Assembly (NCBI RefSeq): GCF_001422645.1
Contig: NZ_LMLR01000001.1
Location: 126,325 to 190,324, forward strand
Length of the DNA: 64,000 nt
Reading direction: 5' to 3'
DNA from: Arthrobacter sp. Leaf69
Lineage (GTDB): Bacteria; Actinomycetota; Actinomycetes; Actinomycetales; Micrococcaceae
The notes beneath the pieces are model-generated. The model saw nothing but the letters and a program-made list of their open reading frames with translations. It did no database searches and had not been told where the DNA came from. Position numbers and translations under genes: made by a program. Numbering within the stretch: the first letter of the stretch is position 1; each line of letters starts with the position of its first letter. Shown piece after piece: positions 8,333 through 16,960 of this stretch.

Positions 8333-8351
8333 AACTCAAAGGACCAGAACC

Positions 8352-9365
8352 ATGACCAAGACCCTCCGTGTAGCTGTCATCGGCGCCGGCCGTATGGGCG
8401 CAGACCACATCCTGCGGCTTAACACCCGCATCCACGGCGCGGAAGTTGCCGCCGTCGTCGACGTCGACCTGGCCCGCGCCCAGGCCGCCATCGAGGGAAT
8501 CCCGGGCGCCGTCGCCCTGGCCGACGCCGACGAGGCGCTCAACAACGGCGACGTCAACGCCGTGCTGATCGCCACTCCCGGCTTCCTGCACGAGGACATC
8601 CTGCTCAAGGCGATTGCCAAGGACATCCCGATCCTCTGCGAGAAGCCGCTCACCCCGGACGCCGCCTCCGCCTGGAAGATCGTCCAGGCCGAGGAACAGC
8701 TGGGCCGCCAGCGCATCCAGGTCGGCTTTATGCGCCGCTTCGACGCGGAATACGCCGCCCTGGGCGACATCATCCGGAGCTCCGAACTCGGCGAGCTGCT
8801 GATGCTCCACCACCAGCACCGCAACCCGACCACCCCGGCCGGCTTCACCAACGAGATGCTGATCAACGACTCCGTGGTGCACGAGTTCGACGCCATCCGG
8901 TTCTTCACCGGCGAGGAGATCACGTCCGTCCAGGTCCGCCTCGGCAAGGCCACCAGGAACGCTCCGGCAGGCCAGCACGACCCGCAGCACGTGCTGATCG
9001 AAACCGAATCCGGCGTCCTGGCCGACGTCGAGATCTTCGTCAACGCCAAGTTCGGCTACGAGGTGGCCACGCAGGCCTCCTTCGAGGACGGCATCGTCAG
9101 CATCGGCGGCGACAAGGGCCCGTCCACGCGCACTGCCGGCCGCTGGGGCGGGAACATCACCCCCGGCTTCGAGGAGCGCTTCGGCGCCGCCTACGACGTC
9201 GAAATCCAGTCCTGGGTGGACGCCGCCGTCCGCGGTGAAATCGGCGGACCGACGGCCTGGGACGGGTACGCCACCGCCGCCTGCTGCGAGGCCGGCGTCG
9301 AGGCGCAGAAGAACGGCGAAAAGGTCGCCGTGAAGCTCAACGCCAAGCCCGCGCTCTACCGCTAG
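8352..9365 (+). CDS. iolG: Inositol 2-dehydrogenase
   Basis: A Gfo/Idh/MocA oxidoreductase, 337 residues, that oxidises myo-inositol to 2-keto-myo-inositol with NAD. The N-terminal Rossmann motif is VAVIGAGRMGADH. The CEKPLTPD motif carries the catalytic Lys of the family (about residue 97), and the later NDSVVHEFDAIRFF block holds the D-x-x-x-H-type active-site residues. ATG at 8352 follows iolE by 19 bp. Two more Gfo/Idh/MocA genes lie further on (16961, 18882); this one is placed in the core iolC-D-A-E-G row and is the best candidate for true inositol dehydrogenase. Confidence 0.92.
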   Translation: MTKTLRVAVIGAGRMGADHILRLNTRIHGAEVAAVVDVDLARAQAAIEGIPGAVALADADEALNNGDVNAVLIATPGFLHEDILLKAIAKDIPILCEKPLTPDAASAWKIVQAEEQLGRQRIQVGFMRRFDAEYAALGDIIRSSELGELLMLHHQHRNPTTPAGFTNEMLINDSVVHEFDAIRFFTGEEITSVQVRLGKATRNAPAGQHDPQHVLIETESGVLADVEIFVNAKFGYEVATQASFEDGIVSIGGDKGPSTRTAGRWGGNITPGFEERFGAAYDVEIQSWVDAAVRGEIGGPTAWDGYATAACCEAGVEAQKNGEKVAVKLNAKPALYR

Positions 9366-9369
9366 GACG

Positions 9370-9399
9370 AACGGGAGGGGGCCGTGGCCCCCTCCCGTT
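9370..9399 (+). terminator. Strong hairpin between iolG and iolH
   Basis: AACGGGAGGGGGCC (9370-9383) pairs perfectly with GGCCCCCTCCCGTT (9386-9399), giving a very stable stem closed by a tight loop. It starts 5 bp after the iolG stop. There is no run of T afterwards, so it may attenuate rather than fully stop transcription, leaving less iolH-iolT message, or may protect the 3' end of the iolC-G mRNA. Confidence 0.7.
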
Positions 9400-9448
9400 C
9401 CTCCGGTCCCACGCTCAACCCGCCAGATCCGCAATGGAGTGTTCCGAA

Positions 9449-10324
9449 GTGAAAATCGCACTTGATCCCACGCCGTTCCACCACAGCCACGGACTCCTGG
9501 AGTTCCCGCGCGTCGTCGCCGACCTCGGCTACGAGTACATGCAGATGACCCCGCACCCCGATTTCATCCCGTTCTTCAACCACCCGAAGGCCGACGACGA
9601 ACTGGTGGGCCAGCTGAAGGCGGCCTGCAAGGACGCCGGGATCGAAATCGCCTCCGTGCTGCCGGTCCTGCGCTGGTCCGGGCCTGATGAGGACGCCCGC
9701 GAAGCCGCCGTCCGCTACTGGAAGCGCGCCATCCAGATCGCCGTGGACCTGGGCGTCAGCACGATGAACACCGAGTTCAGCGGACGCCCGGAGAAGGCCG
9801 AGGAATCCGAGCGTGCGTTCTACCGCTCCATGGAGGAACTGCTGCCGATCATCGAACGGGAAGGCATCGACCTCCTGATCGATCCGCACCCGGACGACTT
9901 CGTCGAGGAGGGCCTCGCCGCGATCCGGGTGATCCGCGGCCTGAACTCCAAGAACGTGGGCCTGGTCTACGTGGCCTCTCACAGTTTCCACATGAAGGAC
10001 GCGCCGCTGGATATCATGCGCGCGGCGGGGGACAAGCTCCGCCTGGTCCACGTCGCCGACACCATGGACCACCACGCCTCGCACGGGCTGCGCTACATCA
10101 CCAACCCGCCCGGCAACCCGGTCCGGGTGCACCAGCACCTGAAAATCGGCGACGGCGACGTCAACTGGGACGAGTTCTTCGGGGGCCTGCAGGGAATCGG
10201 CTTCCTAGATCGGGAGGACACCGTGATGGTCTCCAGCGTCTTCGCCGAGGACGACAACGCCGCCGAGGTCTCCCGCTACCAGCTGGACACGATGAAGCAG
10301 CAGATCCAGAAGGTGAGCGTATGA
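9449..10324 (+). CDS. iolH: IolH-like sugar phosphate isomerase/epimerase (TIM barrel)
   Basis: A 291-residue xylose-isomerase-like TIM barrel of the IolH/IolI type. The GTG at 9449 (GGAG nine bases before) gives the family start MKIALDPTPFHHS. An ATG at 9434 would add five residues and leave no ribosome site. Visible features are YEYMQMTPHPDFIPFF, MNTEFSGRPEKAEES, LLIDPHPDDFVEE (metal-ligand region) and LVHVADTMDHHASHGLRY. The reaction of IolH is not well established; an inosose isomerase or epimerase role is inferred from family and position. Its stop overlaps the iolT start by 4 bp. Confidence 0.82.
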   Translation: MKIALDPTPFHHSHGLLEFPRVVADLGYEYMQMTPHPDFIPFFNHPKADDELVGQLKAACKDAGIEIASVLPVLRWSGPDEDAREAAVRYWKRAIQIAVDLGVSTMNTEFSGRPEKAEESERAFYRSMEELLPIIEREGIDLLIDPHPDDFVEEGLAAIRVIRGLNSKNVGLVYVASHSFHMKDAPLDIMRAAGDKLRLVHVADTMDHHASHGLRYITNPPGNPVRVHQHLKIGDGDVNWDEFFGGLQGIGFLDREDTVMVSSVFAEDDNAAEVSRYQLDTMKQQIQKVSV

Positions 10325-11745
10325 CGCCGACGGCAACCGCCCAACAGCGGAAGGCGCCGCCGGCCAACCATAAAAAGGCATTGCGCACCGCCACCATCAT
10401 CTCCACCTTCGGCGGCCTCCTCTTCGGCTATGACACCGGCGTCATCAACGGTGCCCTGCCTTACATGCAGGAGGACCTGGGCCTCACGCCGCTCACCGAA
10501 GGGCTGGTGACCTCCTCGTTGCTCTTTGGCGCCGCCTTCGGCGCCCTGTTCGGCGGGCGCCTCGCGGACCGCAACGGACGGCGCAAGATGATCATGGTGC
10601 TGGCCGTGATCTTCCTGGTCGGCACCCTGGCCTGCACCGTCGCCCCGAACACCGAGGTCATGATCCTGGCCCGCTTCGTCCTGGGCCTCGCCGTCGGCGG
10701 CGCGTCCGTCACCGTGCCCGTCTACCTCGCCGAGGTCTCTCCGAGCGCCCGGCGCGGCCGGATCGTCACCCAGAACGAGCTGATGATCGTCACCGGCCAG
10801 CTGCTGGCCTTCATCTTCAACGCCTACCTCGGCAACACCTTCGGCGAATCCGGCGGGATCTGGCGCTGGATGCTCGTCATCGCCACCCTGCCGGCGATCG
10901 CACTCTGGATCGGGATGAACTTCATGCCCGAAAGCCCGCGCTGGCTGGCCTCGATGGGCAGCTTCGGCGAGACCCTCAGCGTGCTGCAACGGATCCGCTC
11001 CCAGTCCGAGGCCCGGGCCGAGTTCGAGGAAGTCAAGGCCATGGCCGTGGAGGACTACAAGTCCAAAATGGGCTCCTGGCGGGACCTCGGTGTGCCCTGG
11101 CTGCGCCGCATCTTCGTGGTGGGCATCGGCCTGGCCGTCATCCAGCAGATCACGGGCGTGAACTCGATCATGTACTACGGCACACAGATCCTCGCGGAAT
11201 CCGGCTTCGGCCGCGAAGCCGCGCTGACGGCCAACATCGCCAACGGCATCATCTCCGTCGCGGCCACCTTCGTGGGGATCTGGCTGCTGGGCAAGGTGGG
11301 CCGGCGCAAGATGCTCATCACCGGCCAGATCGGCACGACGGCGGCGCTGCTGCTGATCGGTGTCTTCTCCCTGGTCCTGCCCGAAGGCACCGCCCGGGGC
11401 TTCGTGATCCTGGCCCTGACCGTGACATTCCTGGCCTTCCAGCAGGGCGCGATCTCCCCGGTCACGTGGCTGATGCTGTCCGAGATCTTCCCGCTGAAAA
11501 TCCGCGGCCTCGGCATGGGCGCCTCAGCCTTTGTGCTGTGGACGGTGAACTTCCTGGTCGGGTTCGGCTTCCCTCAGCTCCTCGCCGCGATCGGTCTCGC
11601 CAGCACGTTCTTCGTCTTCGCCGTGCTGGGTGTCGGCGCCATTGCGTTTGCCGCGAACTACATCCCGGAAACAAAGGACAAGAGCCTGGAAGACCTGGAG
11701 CACCACTTCAAGCAACTGGCTGCCAAACAACCCGTCGCCGCGTAG
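10321..11745 (+). CDS. iolT: Sugar-porter MFS transporter, probable inositol permease
   Basis: A 474-residue major facilitator of the sugar porter family with about 12 membrane segments. Diagnostic motifs are GGLLFGYDTGVINGAL (TM1), GGRLADRNGRRK (loop 2-3), RFVLGLAVGGASVTVPVYLAE, PESPRWL after TM6, and QQITGVNSIMYY in TM7, a block involved in substrate selection. ATG overlaps the iolH stop (ATGA), so the two are coupled. Its place at the end of the iol operon points to inositol/H+ symport; the substrate is inferred. With the ABC importer at 13.9-16.9 kb the region has two uptake routes. Confidence 0.88.
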   Translation: MTPTATAQQRKAPPANHKKALRTATIISTFGGLLFGYDTGVINGALPYMQEDLGLTPLTEGLVTSSLLFGAAFGALFGGRLADRNGRRKMIMVLAVIFLVGTLACTVAPNTEVMILARFVLGLAVGGASVTVPVYLAEVSPSARRGRIVTQNELMIVTGQLLAFIFNAYLGNTFGESGGIWRWMLVIATLPAIALWIGMNFMPESPRWLASMGSFGETLSVLQRIRSQSEARAEFEEVKAMAVEDYKSKMGSWRDLGVPWLRRIFVVGIGLAVIQQITGVNSIMYYGTQILAESGFGREAALTANIANGIISVAATFVGIWLLGKVGRRKMLITGQIGTTAALLLIGVFSLVLPEGTARGFVILALTVTFLAFQQGAISPVTWLMLSEIFPLKIRGLGMGASAFVLWTVNFLVGFGFPQLLAAIGLASTFFVFAVLGVGAIAFAANYIPETKDKSLEDLEHHFKQLAAKQPVAA

Positions 11746-11775
11746 CCTGGCCGGGGGCGGCGCGGGGCTAAACGG

Positions 11776-12225
11776 CTACGCGTGCGCGTGCAGCTTCGGA
11801 AGCGCATCGACCAGGGGCGCCAGCTCCGGCACCTCCTGCGCCTCGGCCAGCGCACGCTCCAGCGTGGCGTCGTGGCTGGGCCGGGCCTCCTCCAGCAGTT
11901 TGATGCCGCCCGGAGTGAGCTCGGTGTAGATGCCGCGGCGGTCATCGGCGCACAGGATCCGGGTCAGCAGGCCGCGGTCCTCCAGCCGGTTGACCAGCCG
12001 CGTGGTGGCGCTGGCACTCAACGCCGTGGCGCGGGCCAGCTGCTGCATACGCATGTGCCAGCCGTCCTGGCGGCTCAGCGCATCCAGCACGGTGTACTCC
12101 ACGACGGACAGCTGCGCCACCGCCTGCAGCGCGCGCTCCAGCTCCGCCTCGATCAGTCCGTGCAGGGCCGCCAGGGTCCGCCAGCCTTGCGCCCGGACCT
12201 CGACGGCGTCGTCCTTGATGCCCAT
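11776..12225 (-). CDS. MarR-family regulator
   Basis: A 149-residue winged-helix repressor. The helix-turn-helix spans MQQLARATALSASATTRLVNRL (about residues 59-80), followed by the wing with CADDRRGIYTELTPGG, the usual DxR-G signature. It is divergent from an MFS transporter at 12397, the classic MarR/efflux arrangement. Tandem TAGTTGC elements in the shared region are likely operators for both genes. Start ATG has AAGGGAAG upstream. It is probably not part of the inositol regulon despite its position. Confidence 0.88.
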   Translation of the reverse strand: MGIKDDAVEVRAQGWRTLAALHGLIEAELERALQAVAQLSVVEYTVLDALSRQDGWHMRMQQLARATALSASATTRLVNRLEDRGLLTRILCADDRRGIYTELTPGGIKLLEEARPSHDATLERALAEAQEVPELAPLVDALPKLHAHA

Positions 12226-12289
12226 CAGTTCTTCCCTTCAGATCAGCCCGCCCCGCCCGGAAAGTCCCGGAACAACGGCAGCCCACAAA

Positions 12290-12350
12290 TTAGTTGCTTG
12301 CGCGGCATAGTTGCTTGTGCAACAATAAATAACGCGTCTGCAACTAATAG
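12290..12350. promoter_or_regulatory. Operator cluster between marR and the divergent MFS gene
   Basis: TAGTTGCTTG occurs at 12291-12300 and again at 12308-12317. The second copy continues into the dyad TTGCTTGTGCAACAA. An inverted GCAACTA lies at 12340-12346. These symmetric TTGC/GCAA elements in the divergent gap are what a MarR dimer would bind to repress both directions. Confidence 0.6.
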
Positions 12351-12396
12351 CTTACGCTTCGCAATTCTTTCCGTACAGTTTTGAAGGAGCACCTCC

Positions 12397-13626
12397 ATGC
12401 CAATCGGCCTGATAGCACTTGCCCTCGGCGGGTTCGGGATCGGACTCACCGAGTTCGTCATTATGGGCCTGCTGCCCGAAGTGGCCGCCGACTTCCGCGT
12501 CAGCGAGGCCACGGCCGGCTGGCTGATCTCCGGCTATGCGCTCGCCGTCGTGGTCGGGGCGTTGCTCCTGACCGCCGCCGTAACGCGCTTCGAGCGCAAA
12601 CCGGTCCTGGCCGTGCTGATGGTGCTGTTCATCGCGGGCAACCTGATCTCGGCCGTCGCGCCGGACTACTCGCTGATGATGATCGGCCGCATCATCGCGG
12701 CGCTGGCACACGGCGCCTTCTTCGGCATCGGCGCGGTGGTCGCCGCCAGCATGGTGGCCCCCACCAAAAAAGCCGGGGCCATCGCCATTATGTTCACCGG
12801 GCTGACCGCAGCCAATGTCCTGGGCGTTCCGTTCGGCACCATGCTGGGCCAGGCCGCCGGCTGGCGGTCCACCTTCTGGGCGATCACAGGCATCGGCGTG
12901 CTGGCCCTGGTCGGCATCCTCACCCTGGTCCCGAAGACCGGCGCGGGCCAGGCCGGCGGCCTGCGCGGGGAACTCCGGGCCTTCCGGTCAGGCCAGGTCT
13001 GGCTCTCCATCCTGGTCACCATCCTCGGCTACGGCGGCATGTTCGGCGCCTTCACGTACATCGCCTTCACGCTCACCGAGGTCACCGGATTCTCCGCCTC
13101 CACCGTGCCGTGGCTGCTCATTCTCTTCGGCGTGGGCCTGTTCATCGGCAACACCGCGGGCGGCAAGGCCGCGGACCGGAACGTGGACCGAACGTTGCTC
13201 GTGGCGCTCTCCGCCCTGGTTGTGGTCCTGGTGATCTTCGCCCTGACGTCCGGAAGCCAGCCCATGACCATCGCCTCCATGGTGCTGCTGGGCGGCTTCG
13301 GCTTCGCCACGGTCCCCGGACTTCAGATGCGCGTCATGAAATACGCCACGACCGCCCCCACCCTGGCCTCCGGGGCCAACATCGGAGCCTTCAATGTGGG
13401 CAACGCCCTCGGCGCCTGGCTGGGCGGCGTGACCATCACGGCCGGCCTCGGCTACACCTCGCCCATCTGGGCCGGCGCCGGGATCACGCTGCTGGGCCTG
13501 GCCGTGATGGTGGTCGCCGCAGCCTCTGCCAGGCGGCAAGGCGGCGGGCGCAACGGCGTTCTCGCCGCGGCCGACGGCGCCGGCGCGGACGGTTTGCGGG
13601 AGGGTGCGGAGCTCCAGCGGGCCTAA
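12397..13626 (+). CDS. MFS transporter (DHA1 type, drug or sugar efflux)
   Basis: A 409-residue, 12-segment major facilitator of the AraJ/CmlA-like DHA1 group. Family features are FGIGLTEFVIMGLLPEVAADF in TM1, GWLISGYALAVVVGA in TM2 and LAHGAFFGIGAVVAASMVAP in TM4. AAGGAG lies eight bases before the ATG at 12397. Controlled by the divergent MarR gene, it is most likely an exporter of a toxic or surplus small molecule. The substrate cannot be read from the sequence. The last 40 residues are soluble and Gly/Ala-rich. Confidence 0.88.
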   Translation: MPIGLIALALGGFGIGLTEFVIMGLLPEVAADFRVSEATAGWLISGYALAVVVGALLLTAAVTRFERKPVLAVLMVLFIAGNLISAVAPDYSLMMIGRIIAALAHGAFFGIGAVVAASMVAPTKKAGAIAIMFTGLTAANVLGVPFGTMLGQAAGWRSTFWAITGIGVLALVGILTLVPKTGAGQAGGLRGELRAFRSGQVWLSILVTILGYGGMFGAFTYIAFTLTEVTGFSASTVPWLLILFGVGLFIGNTAGGKAADRNVDRTLLVALSALVVVLVIFALTSGSQPMTIASMVLLGGFGFATVPGLQMRVMKYATTAPTLASGANIGAFNVGNALGAWLGGVTITAGLGYTSPIWAGAGITLLGLAVMVVAAASARRQGGGRNGVLAAADGAGADGLREGAELQRA

Positions 13627-13656
13627 CTTCCTCAACTTCATTTTCGAACATCGCGA

Positions 13657-13687
13657 CGACGGCGGCGGCCTTGGGCTGCCGCCGTCG
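13657..13687 (+). terminator. Hairpin downstream of the MFS gene
   Basis: CGACGGCGGC (13657-13666) pairs with GCCGCCGTCG (13678-13687) around an 11-base loop, 30 bp after the stop codon of the MFS gene. No T run follows. It separates the MFS unit from the ABC importer operon. Confidence 0.55.
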
Positions 13688-13781
13688 CCGGCGTTTGCCG
13701 GCAGTTTGGTGCCCCGCGGAAGGGCCCGAACCCCGGCGTTTGTTTACTGGCCGAAAGTCAATCGTTACGTGATTACATCCT

Positions 13782-13827
13782 AATGTCAGGACAAACTATT
13801 GACATGAGTGAGGTAAATCACCATGAT
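13782..13827 (+). promoter_or_regulatory. IolR-type operator and promoter of the inositol-type ABC operon
   Basis: AATGTCAGGACAAACTA (13782-13798) carries the dyad TGTC-AG-GACA and is followed at once by a consensus -35 TTGACA (13799-13804), a 17-bp spacer and a -10 like CATGAT (13822-13827). The box matches the tautomerase box in its last 16 bases. This ties the importer and its dehydrogenases to the same regulator as iolC. Confidence 0.68.
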
Positions 13828-13897
13828 CAGTTGTAGGCGGCTCACGGACTGACGCAAAGATGCGGTCGGCGTGGCCCGGAATCAAAGGAGATTAATC

Positions 13898-14893
13898 GTG
13901 ACCAAGTTCTCGTGGCGGAAGACGGCCCTCGTGGCGGCCGTGGTACCCATGCTGGCCCTGAGCGCGTGTTCCAGCACCGGCGGCAAGCCTGCAGACTCCG
14001 GCGCTGCGGCCGGCGGCGGCCAGGTCGCCTCCACGGAGCGGATGAAGATTGCCCTGATCACCCACGCCGCTGCAGGTGACACCTTCTGGGACATCGTCCG
14101 CAAGGGGGCCGAGGAGGCGTCGGCGAAGGACAACGTTGAGCTCCTCTACACATCCGATCCCGAAGCCGGGCGCCAGGCCCAGCTCATCCAGCAGGCTATC
14201 GACCAGAAGGTTGACGGCATCGCGGTGACGCTTGCGAAGCCCGAAGCCCTTAAAGACGTCCTGAAGAAGGCCACCGACGCCGGCATCCCGGTTGTGAGCC
14301 TGAACGCCGGCGAGGGTGTCTCGGCGCAGCTGGGGGCCTTCACCCACTTCGGCTCGAACGAAAATCTCGCCGGTGAGGCAGTCGGCACCCGGCTCGCGGC
14401 GGAAAACTTCAAGCACCCGGTCTGCGTGATCCAGGAACAGGGCCACGTCGGACTTGAAGCACGATGCGCAGGCGTCAAGGCGAAAGTGCCCGCAACGGAG
14501 ATCCTGTACGTCGACGGAAAAGACATGACCTCTGTCCAGTCCACGGCGACGGCCAAGCTCCAGGCTTCCAAGGACGCCGACGTCATCATCGGCCTCGGCG
14601 CCCCCATCACCCTGACTCTCCTCAAGTCGGTCACGGACGCCGGCAGCTCGGCCAAGGTTGCCAGTTTTGACCTGAACGCGGACCTCGCCCAGAAGATCGT
14701 GGATGGTGCAGTTCTGTTCACCGTGGACCAGCAGCCGTGGCTGCAGGGCTACGGCGCCGTTGATGCGCTGTGGCAGAACAAGCGCGGCGGCTTCACCATC
14801 GGTGGCGGCCAGTCGGTCCTTACCGGCCCGAGTCTGGTCGACAAATCCAATGCCGCCGATGTCCTGACCTTCGCCCAGCAGGGCATCCGCTAA
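13898..14893 (+). CDS. Ribose/inositol-type ABC transporter substrate-binding lipoprotein
   Basis: A 331-residue periplasmic-binding-protein type 1 (RbsB-like) lipoprotein. The GTG at 13898 has AAAGGAG seven bases upstream. The signal peptide has a charged start (TKFSWRK), a hydrophobic core and the lipobox LSAC, so it is anchored outside the membrane. Conserved sugar-pocket blocks include ITHAAAGDTFWDIVRKGAEE and QQAIDQKVDGIAVTLAKPEA, plus the NEN-like SNENLAGEAVG. It heads an operon with a permease, an ATPase and sugar dehydrogenases. An IolR-type box in its promoter argues that the ligand is an inositol or a related polyol. Confidence 0.88.
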   Translation: MTKFSWRKTALVAAVVPMLALSACSSTGGKPADSGAAAGGGQVASTERMKIALITHAAAGDTFWDIVRKGAEEASAKDNVELLYTSDPEAGRQAQLIQQAIDQKVDGIAVTLAKPEALKDVLKKATDAGIPVVSLNAGEGVSAQLGAFTHFGSNENLAGEAVGTRLAAENFKHPVCVIQEQGHVGLEARCAGVKAKVPATEILYVDGKDMTSVQSTATAKLQASKDADVIIGLGAPITLTLLKSVTDAGSSAKVASFDLNADLAQKIVDGAVLFTVDQQPWLQGYGAVDALWQNKRGGFTIGGGQSVLTGPSLVDKSNAADVLTFAQQGIR

Positions 14894-14903
14894 CAGTCCG
14901 CTG

Positions 14904-14929
14904 GCCGGGCCGGCTCACACCGGCCCGGC
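14904..14929 (+). terminator. Intercistronic hairpin after the binding-protein gene
   Basis: GCCGGGCCGG (14904-14913) pairs with CCGGCCCGGC (14920-14929) around CTCACA. The hairpin sits between the binding-protein stop and the permease ribosome site (AAGGAG). Such hairpins commonly keep binding-protein mRNA more abundant than the membrane genes. Confidence 0.65.
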
Positions 14930-14945
14930 AGCAAGGAGAGCTATC

Positions 14946-15995
14946 ATGACCATCACCCAGACAAAGACCCCGGCGCCGACGGCCGATGAGCGTGTCGCCA
15001 AGCGCAGTCCGTTCCAGAAGTTGCTTGGCCGGCCCGAGATTGGCGCCCTGGTGGGCGCGATCGTCCTGTTCGTCTTCTTCGCGTTGGTATCCCCGACGTT
15101 TACCCAGCCGAATGCCTTCGCGACCGTGCTGTACGGTTCCTCCACCATCGGGATCATGGCGGTGGGTGTGTCCTTGCTGATGATCGGCGGGGAGTTCGAC
15201 CTTTCCACCGGCGTCGCCGTGATCTCCTCGGCGCTGACGGCGTCGATGTTCAGCTGGTACTTCAGCACGAACGTCTGGGTCGGCGTCGGCCTGGCCTTGG
15301 TGGTGTCCCTGGGCATCGGCTACATCAACGGCTGGATCCTGATGAAGACCAAGCTGCCCAGCTTCATCGTCACCCTGGCCACGTTCCTGATGCTGACCGG
15401 CCTGAACCTGGGCCTGACCCGCCTGATCGGCGGCGGCGTGTCATCGCCCTCGATCTCCAACATGGAGGGCTTCGACTCCGCCCGGGCCGTGTTCGCTTCC
15501 TCGGTGAACATCGCCGGCGTCGACGTCAAAATCACGGTGTTCATCTGGATCGCGCTCGTCGCGGTGGCCACCTGGGTGCTGATGCGGACCCGGGTGGGCA
15601 ACTGGATCTTCGCGGTCGGCGGCGACGCGAACGCGGCGCGCGCCGTGGGTGTGCCCGTCAAGGCCACCAAGATCGGCCTGTTCATGGGCGTGGGCTTCTG
15701 TGCCTGGATCCTGGGCATGCACAACCTCTTCGCCTTCGACACCGTGCAGTCCGGTGAAGGCGTGGGCAACGAATTCCTCTACATCATTGCCGCGGTGATC
15801 GGCGGATGCCTCCTGACCGGCGGCTACGGTTCGGCGATCGGCGGCGCGATCGGCGCCTTCATCTTCGGCATGGCCAACAAGGGCATCGTCTACGCGCAGT
15901 GGAACCCGGACTGGTTCAAGTTCTTCCTCGGCCTGATGCTGCTGCTGGCCACCATCGTCAACCTCATCGTCAAGCGCCGCGCGGAACTCAAGTAA
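14946..15995 (+). CDS. ABC transporter permease (RbsC/inositol type)
   Basis: A 349-residue inner-membrane permease of the branched-chain/ribose (BPD_transp_2) family with about ten hydrophobic segments. Typical blocks are SLLMIGGEFDLSTGVAV, INGWILMKTKLPSFIVTLAT, VGGDANAARAVGVPV (the contact loop for the ATPase) and VIGGCLLTGGYGSAIGGAIG. ATG at 14946 follows AAGGAGAG. Only one permease gene is present, as expected for homodimeric RbsC-type systems. Confidence 0.9.
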   Translation: MTITQTKTPAPTADERVAKRSPFQKLLGRPEIGALVGAIVLFVFFALVSPTFTQPNAFATVLYGSSTIGIMAVGVSLLMIGGEFDLSTGVAVISSALTASMFSWYFSTNVWVGVGLALVVSLGIGYINGWILMKTKLPSFIVTLATFLMLTGLNLGLTRLIGGGVSSPSISNMEGFDSARAVFASSVNIAGVDVKITVFIWIALVAVATWVLMRTRVGNWIFAVGGDANAARAVGVPVKATKIGLFMGVGFCAWILGMHNLFAFDTVQSGEGVGNEFLYIIAAVIGGCLLTGGYGSAIGGAIGAFIFGMANKGIVYAQWNPDWFKFFLGLMLLLATIVNLIVKRRAELK

Positions 15996-16010
15996 AGGGG
16001 CCGGAGAGAA

Positions 16011-16928
16011 ATGAATGCCAACGAGATCGACCAGCAAACGCTGCTCCAAAACGAAAAGGATCCCCTCACGCACACGCCCGTCCACCTGCTCTCCCTCGAG
16101 AGGGTCGGCAAGCACTACGGCAACATCATCGCCCTGTCCGATGTCACAATGGCCGTGGACAACGGCCGCGTCACCTGCGTGCTGGGCGACAACGGCGCCG
16201 GCAAGTCCACGCTGATCAAGATCATCGCCGGACTGCACCAGCACGACGCCGGGGTCCTGAATATCATGGGCGAGGAACGGAAGTTCGGTTCTCCCCGGGA
16301 CGCCCTGGACGCGGGCATCGCCACCGTCTACCAGGACCTGGCCGTGGTGCCCCTGATGCCGATCTGGCGGAACTTCTTCCTCGGTTCCGAGCTCACCTCC
16401 GGCTTCGGCCCGTTCAAGAGCATGGACGTCGAGAAGATGAAGGAGATCACGCTCAAGGAACTCGCCGCGATGGGCATCGACCTCCGCGACGTGGAGCAGC
16501 CCATCGGGCAGCTCTCCGGCGGTGAACGCCAGTGCGTCGCGATCGCCCGGGCCGTGTACTTCGGCGCGAAGGTCCTGATCCTGGACGAGCCCACCGCGGC
16601 CCTGGGCGTGAAGCAGTCCGGCGTGGTACTCCGCTACATCCTGCAGGCCCGCGACCGGGGCCTCGGGGTTATCTTCATCACCCACAACCCGCACCACGCC
16701 TTCCCCGTCGGCGACCGGTTCCTGCTGCTCAAGCGCGGCAAATCGATCGGCTACTACGACAAAAAGGACATCACCCTCGACGAGCTCACCGCCCAAATGG
16801 CCGGCGGCGCCGAACTCGCCGAACTCGCCCACGAACTCGAACAACTCGGCGGCCATGGCGACATCGTCAAGGAAGTCAAGGGCGAAGTCGCCGACGTGGC
16901 CCAGACAACCGGCAAAACCTACGGGTAA
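16011..16928 (+). CDS. ABC transporter ATP-binding protein, single-domain sugar type
   Basis: A 305-residue ATPase that powers the importer. Walker A is GDNGAGKST (about residues 61-69), the Q-loop is YQDLAVVP, the signature is LSGGERQ and Walker B is [11 protein letters not shown]. It has one ATPase domain, unlike RbsA/MglA which have two fused; this short form is common beside actinobacterial inositol-type systems and works as a homodimer. The last 40 residues are an acidic, helical tail. It lies 15 bp after the permease gene and 32 bp before the dehydrogenase gene, so it belongs to the same operon. Confidence 0.9.
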   Translation: MNANEIDQQTLLQNEKDPLTHTPVHLLSLERVGKHYGNIIALSDVTMAVDNGRVTCVLGDNGAGKSTLIKIIAGLHQHDAGVLNIMGEERKFGSPRDALDAGIATVYQDLAVVPLMPIWRNFFLGSELTSGFGPFKSMDVEKMKEITLKELAAMGIDLRDVEQPIGQLSGGERQCVAIARAVYFGAKVLILDEPTAALGVKQSGVVLRYILQARDRGLGVIFITHNPHHAFPVGDRFLLLKRGKSIGYYDKKDITLDELTAQMAGGAELAELAHELEQLGGHGDIVKEVKGEVADVAQTTGKTYG

Positions 16929-16960
16929 GCTGCCGTCCCGATTCTTGAAAGGACAAGCCT

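Noticed and set aside
11776..13626. MarR/MFS pair as part of the inositol regulon
   Set aside because: No IolR-type box is in the gap; it has its own TAGTTGC operators and a divergent layout of an independent efflux unit.
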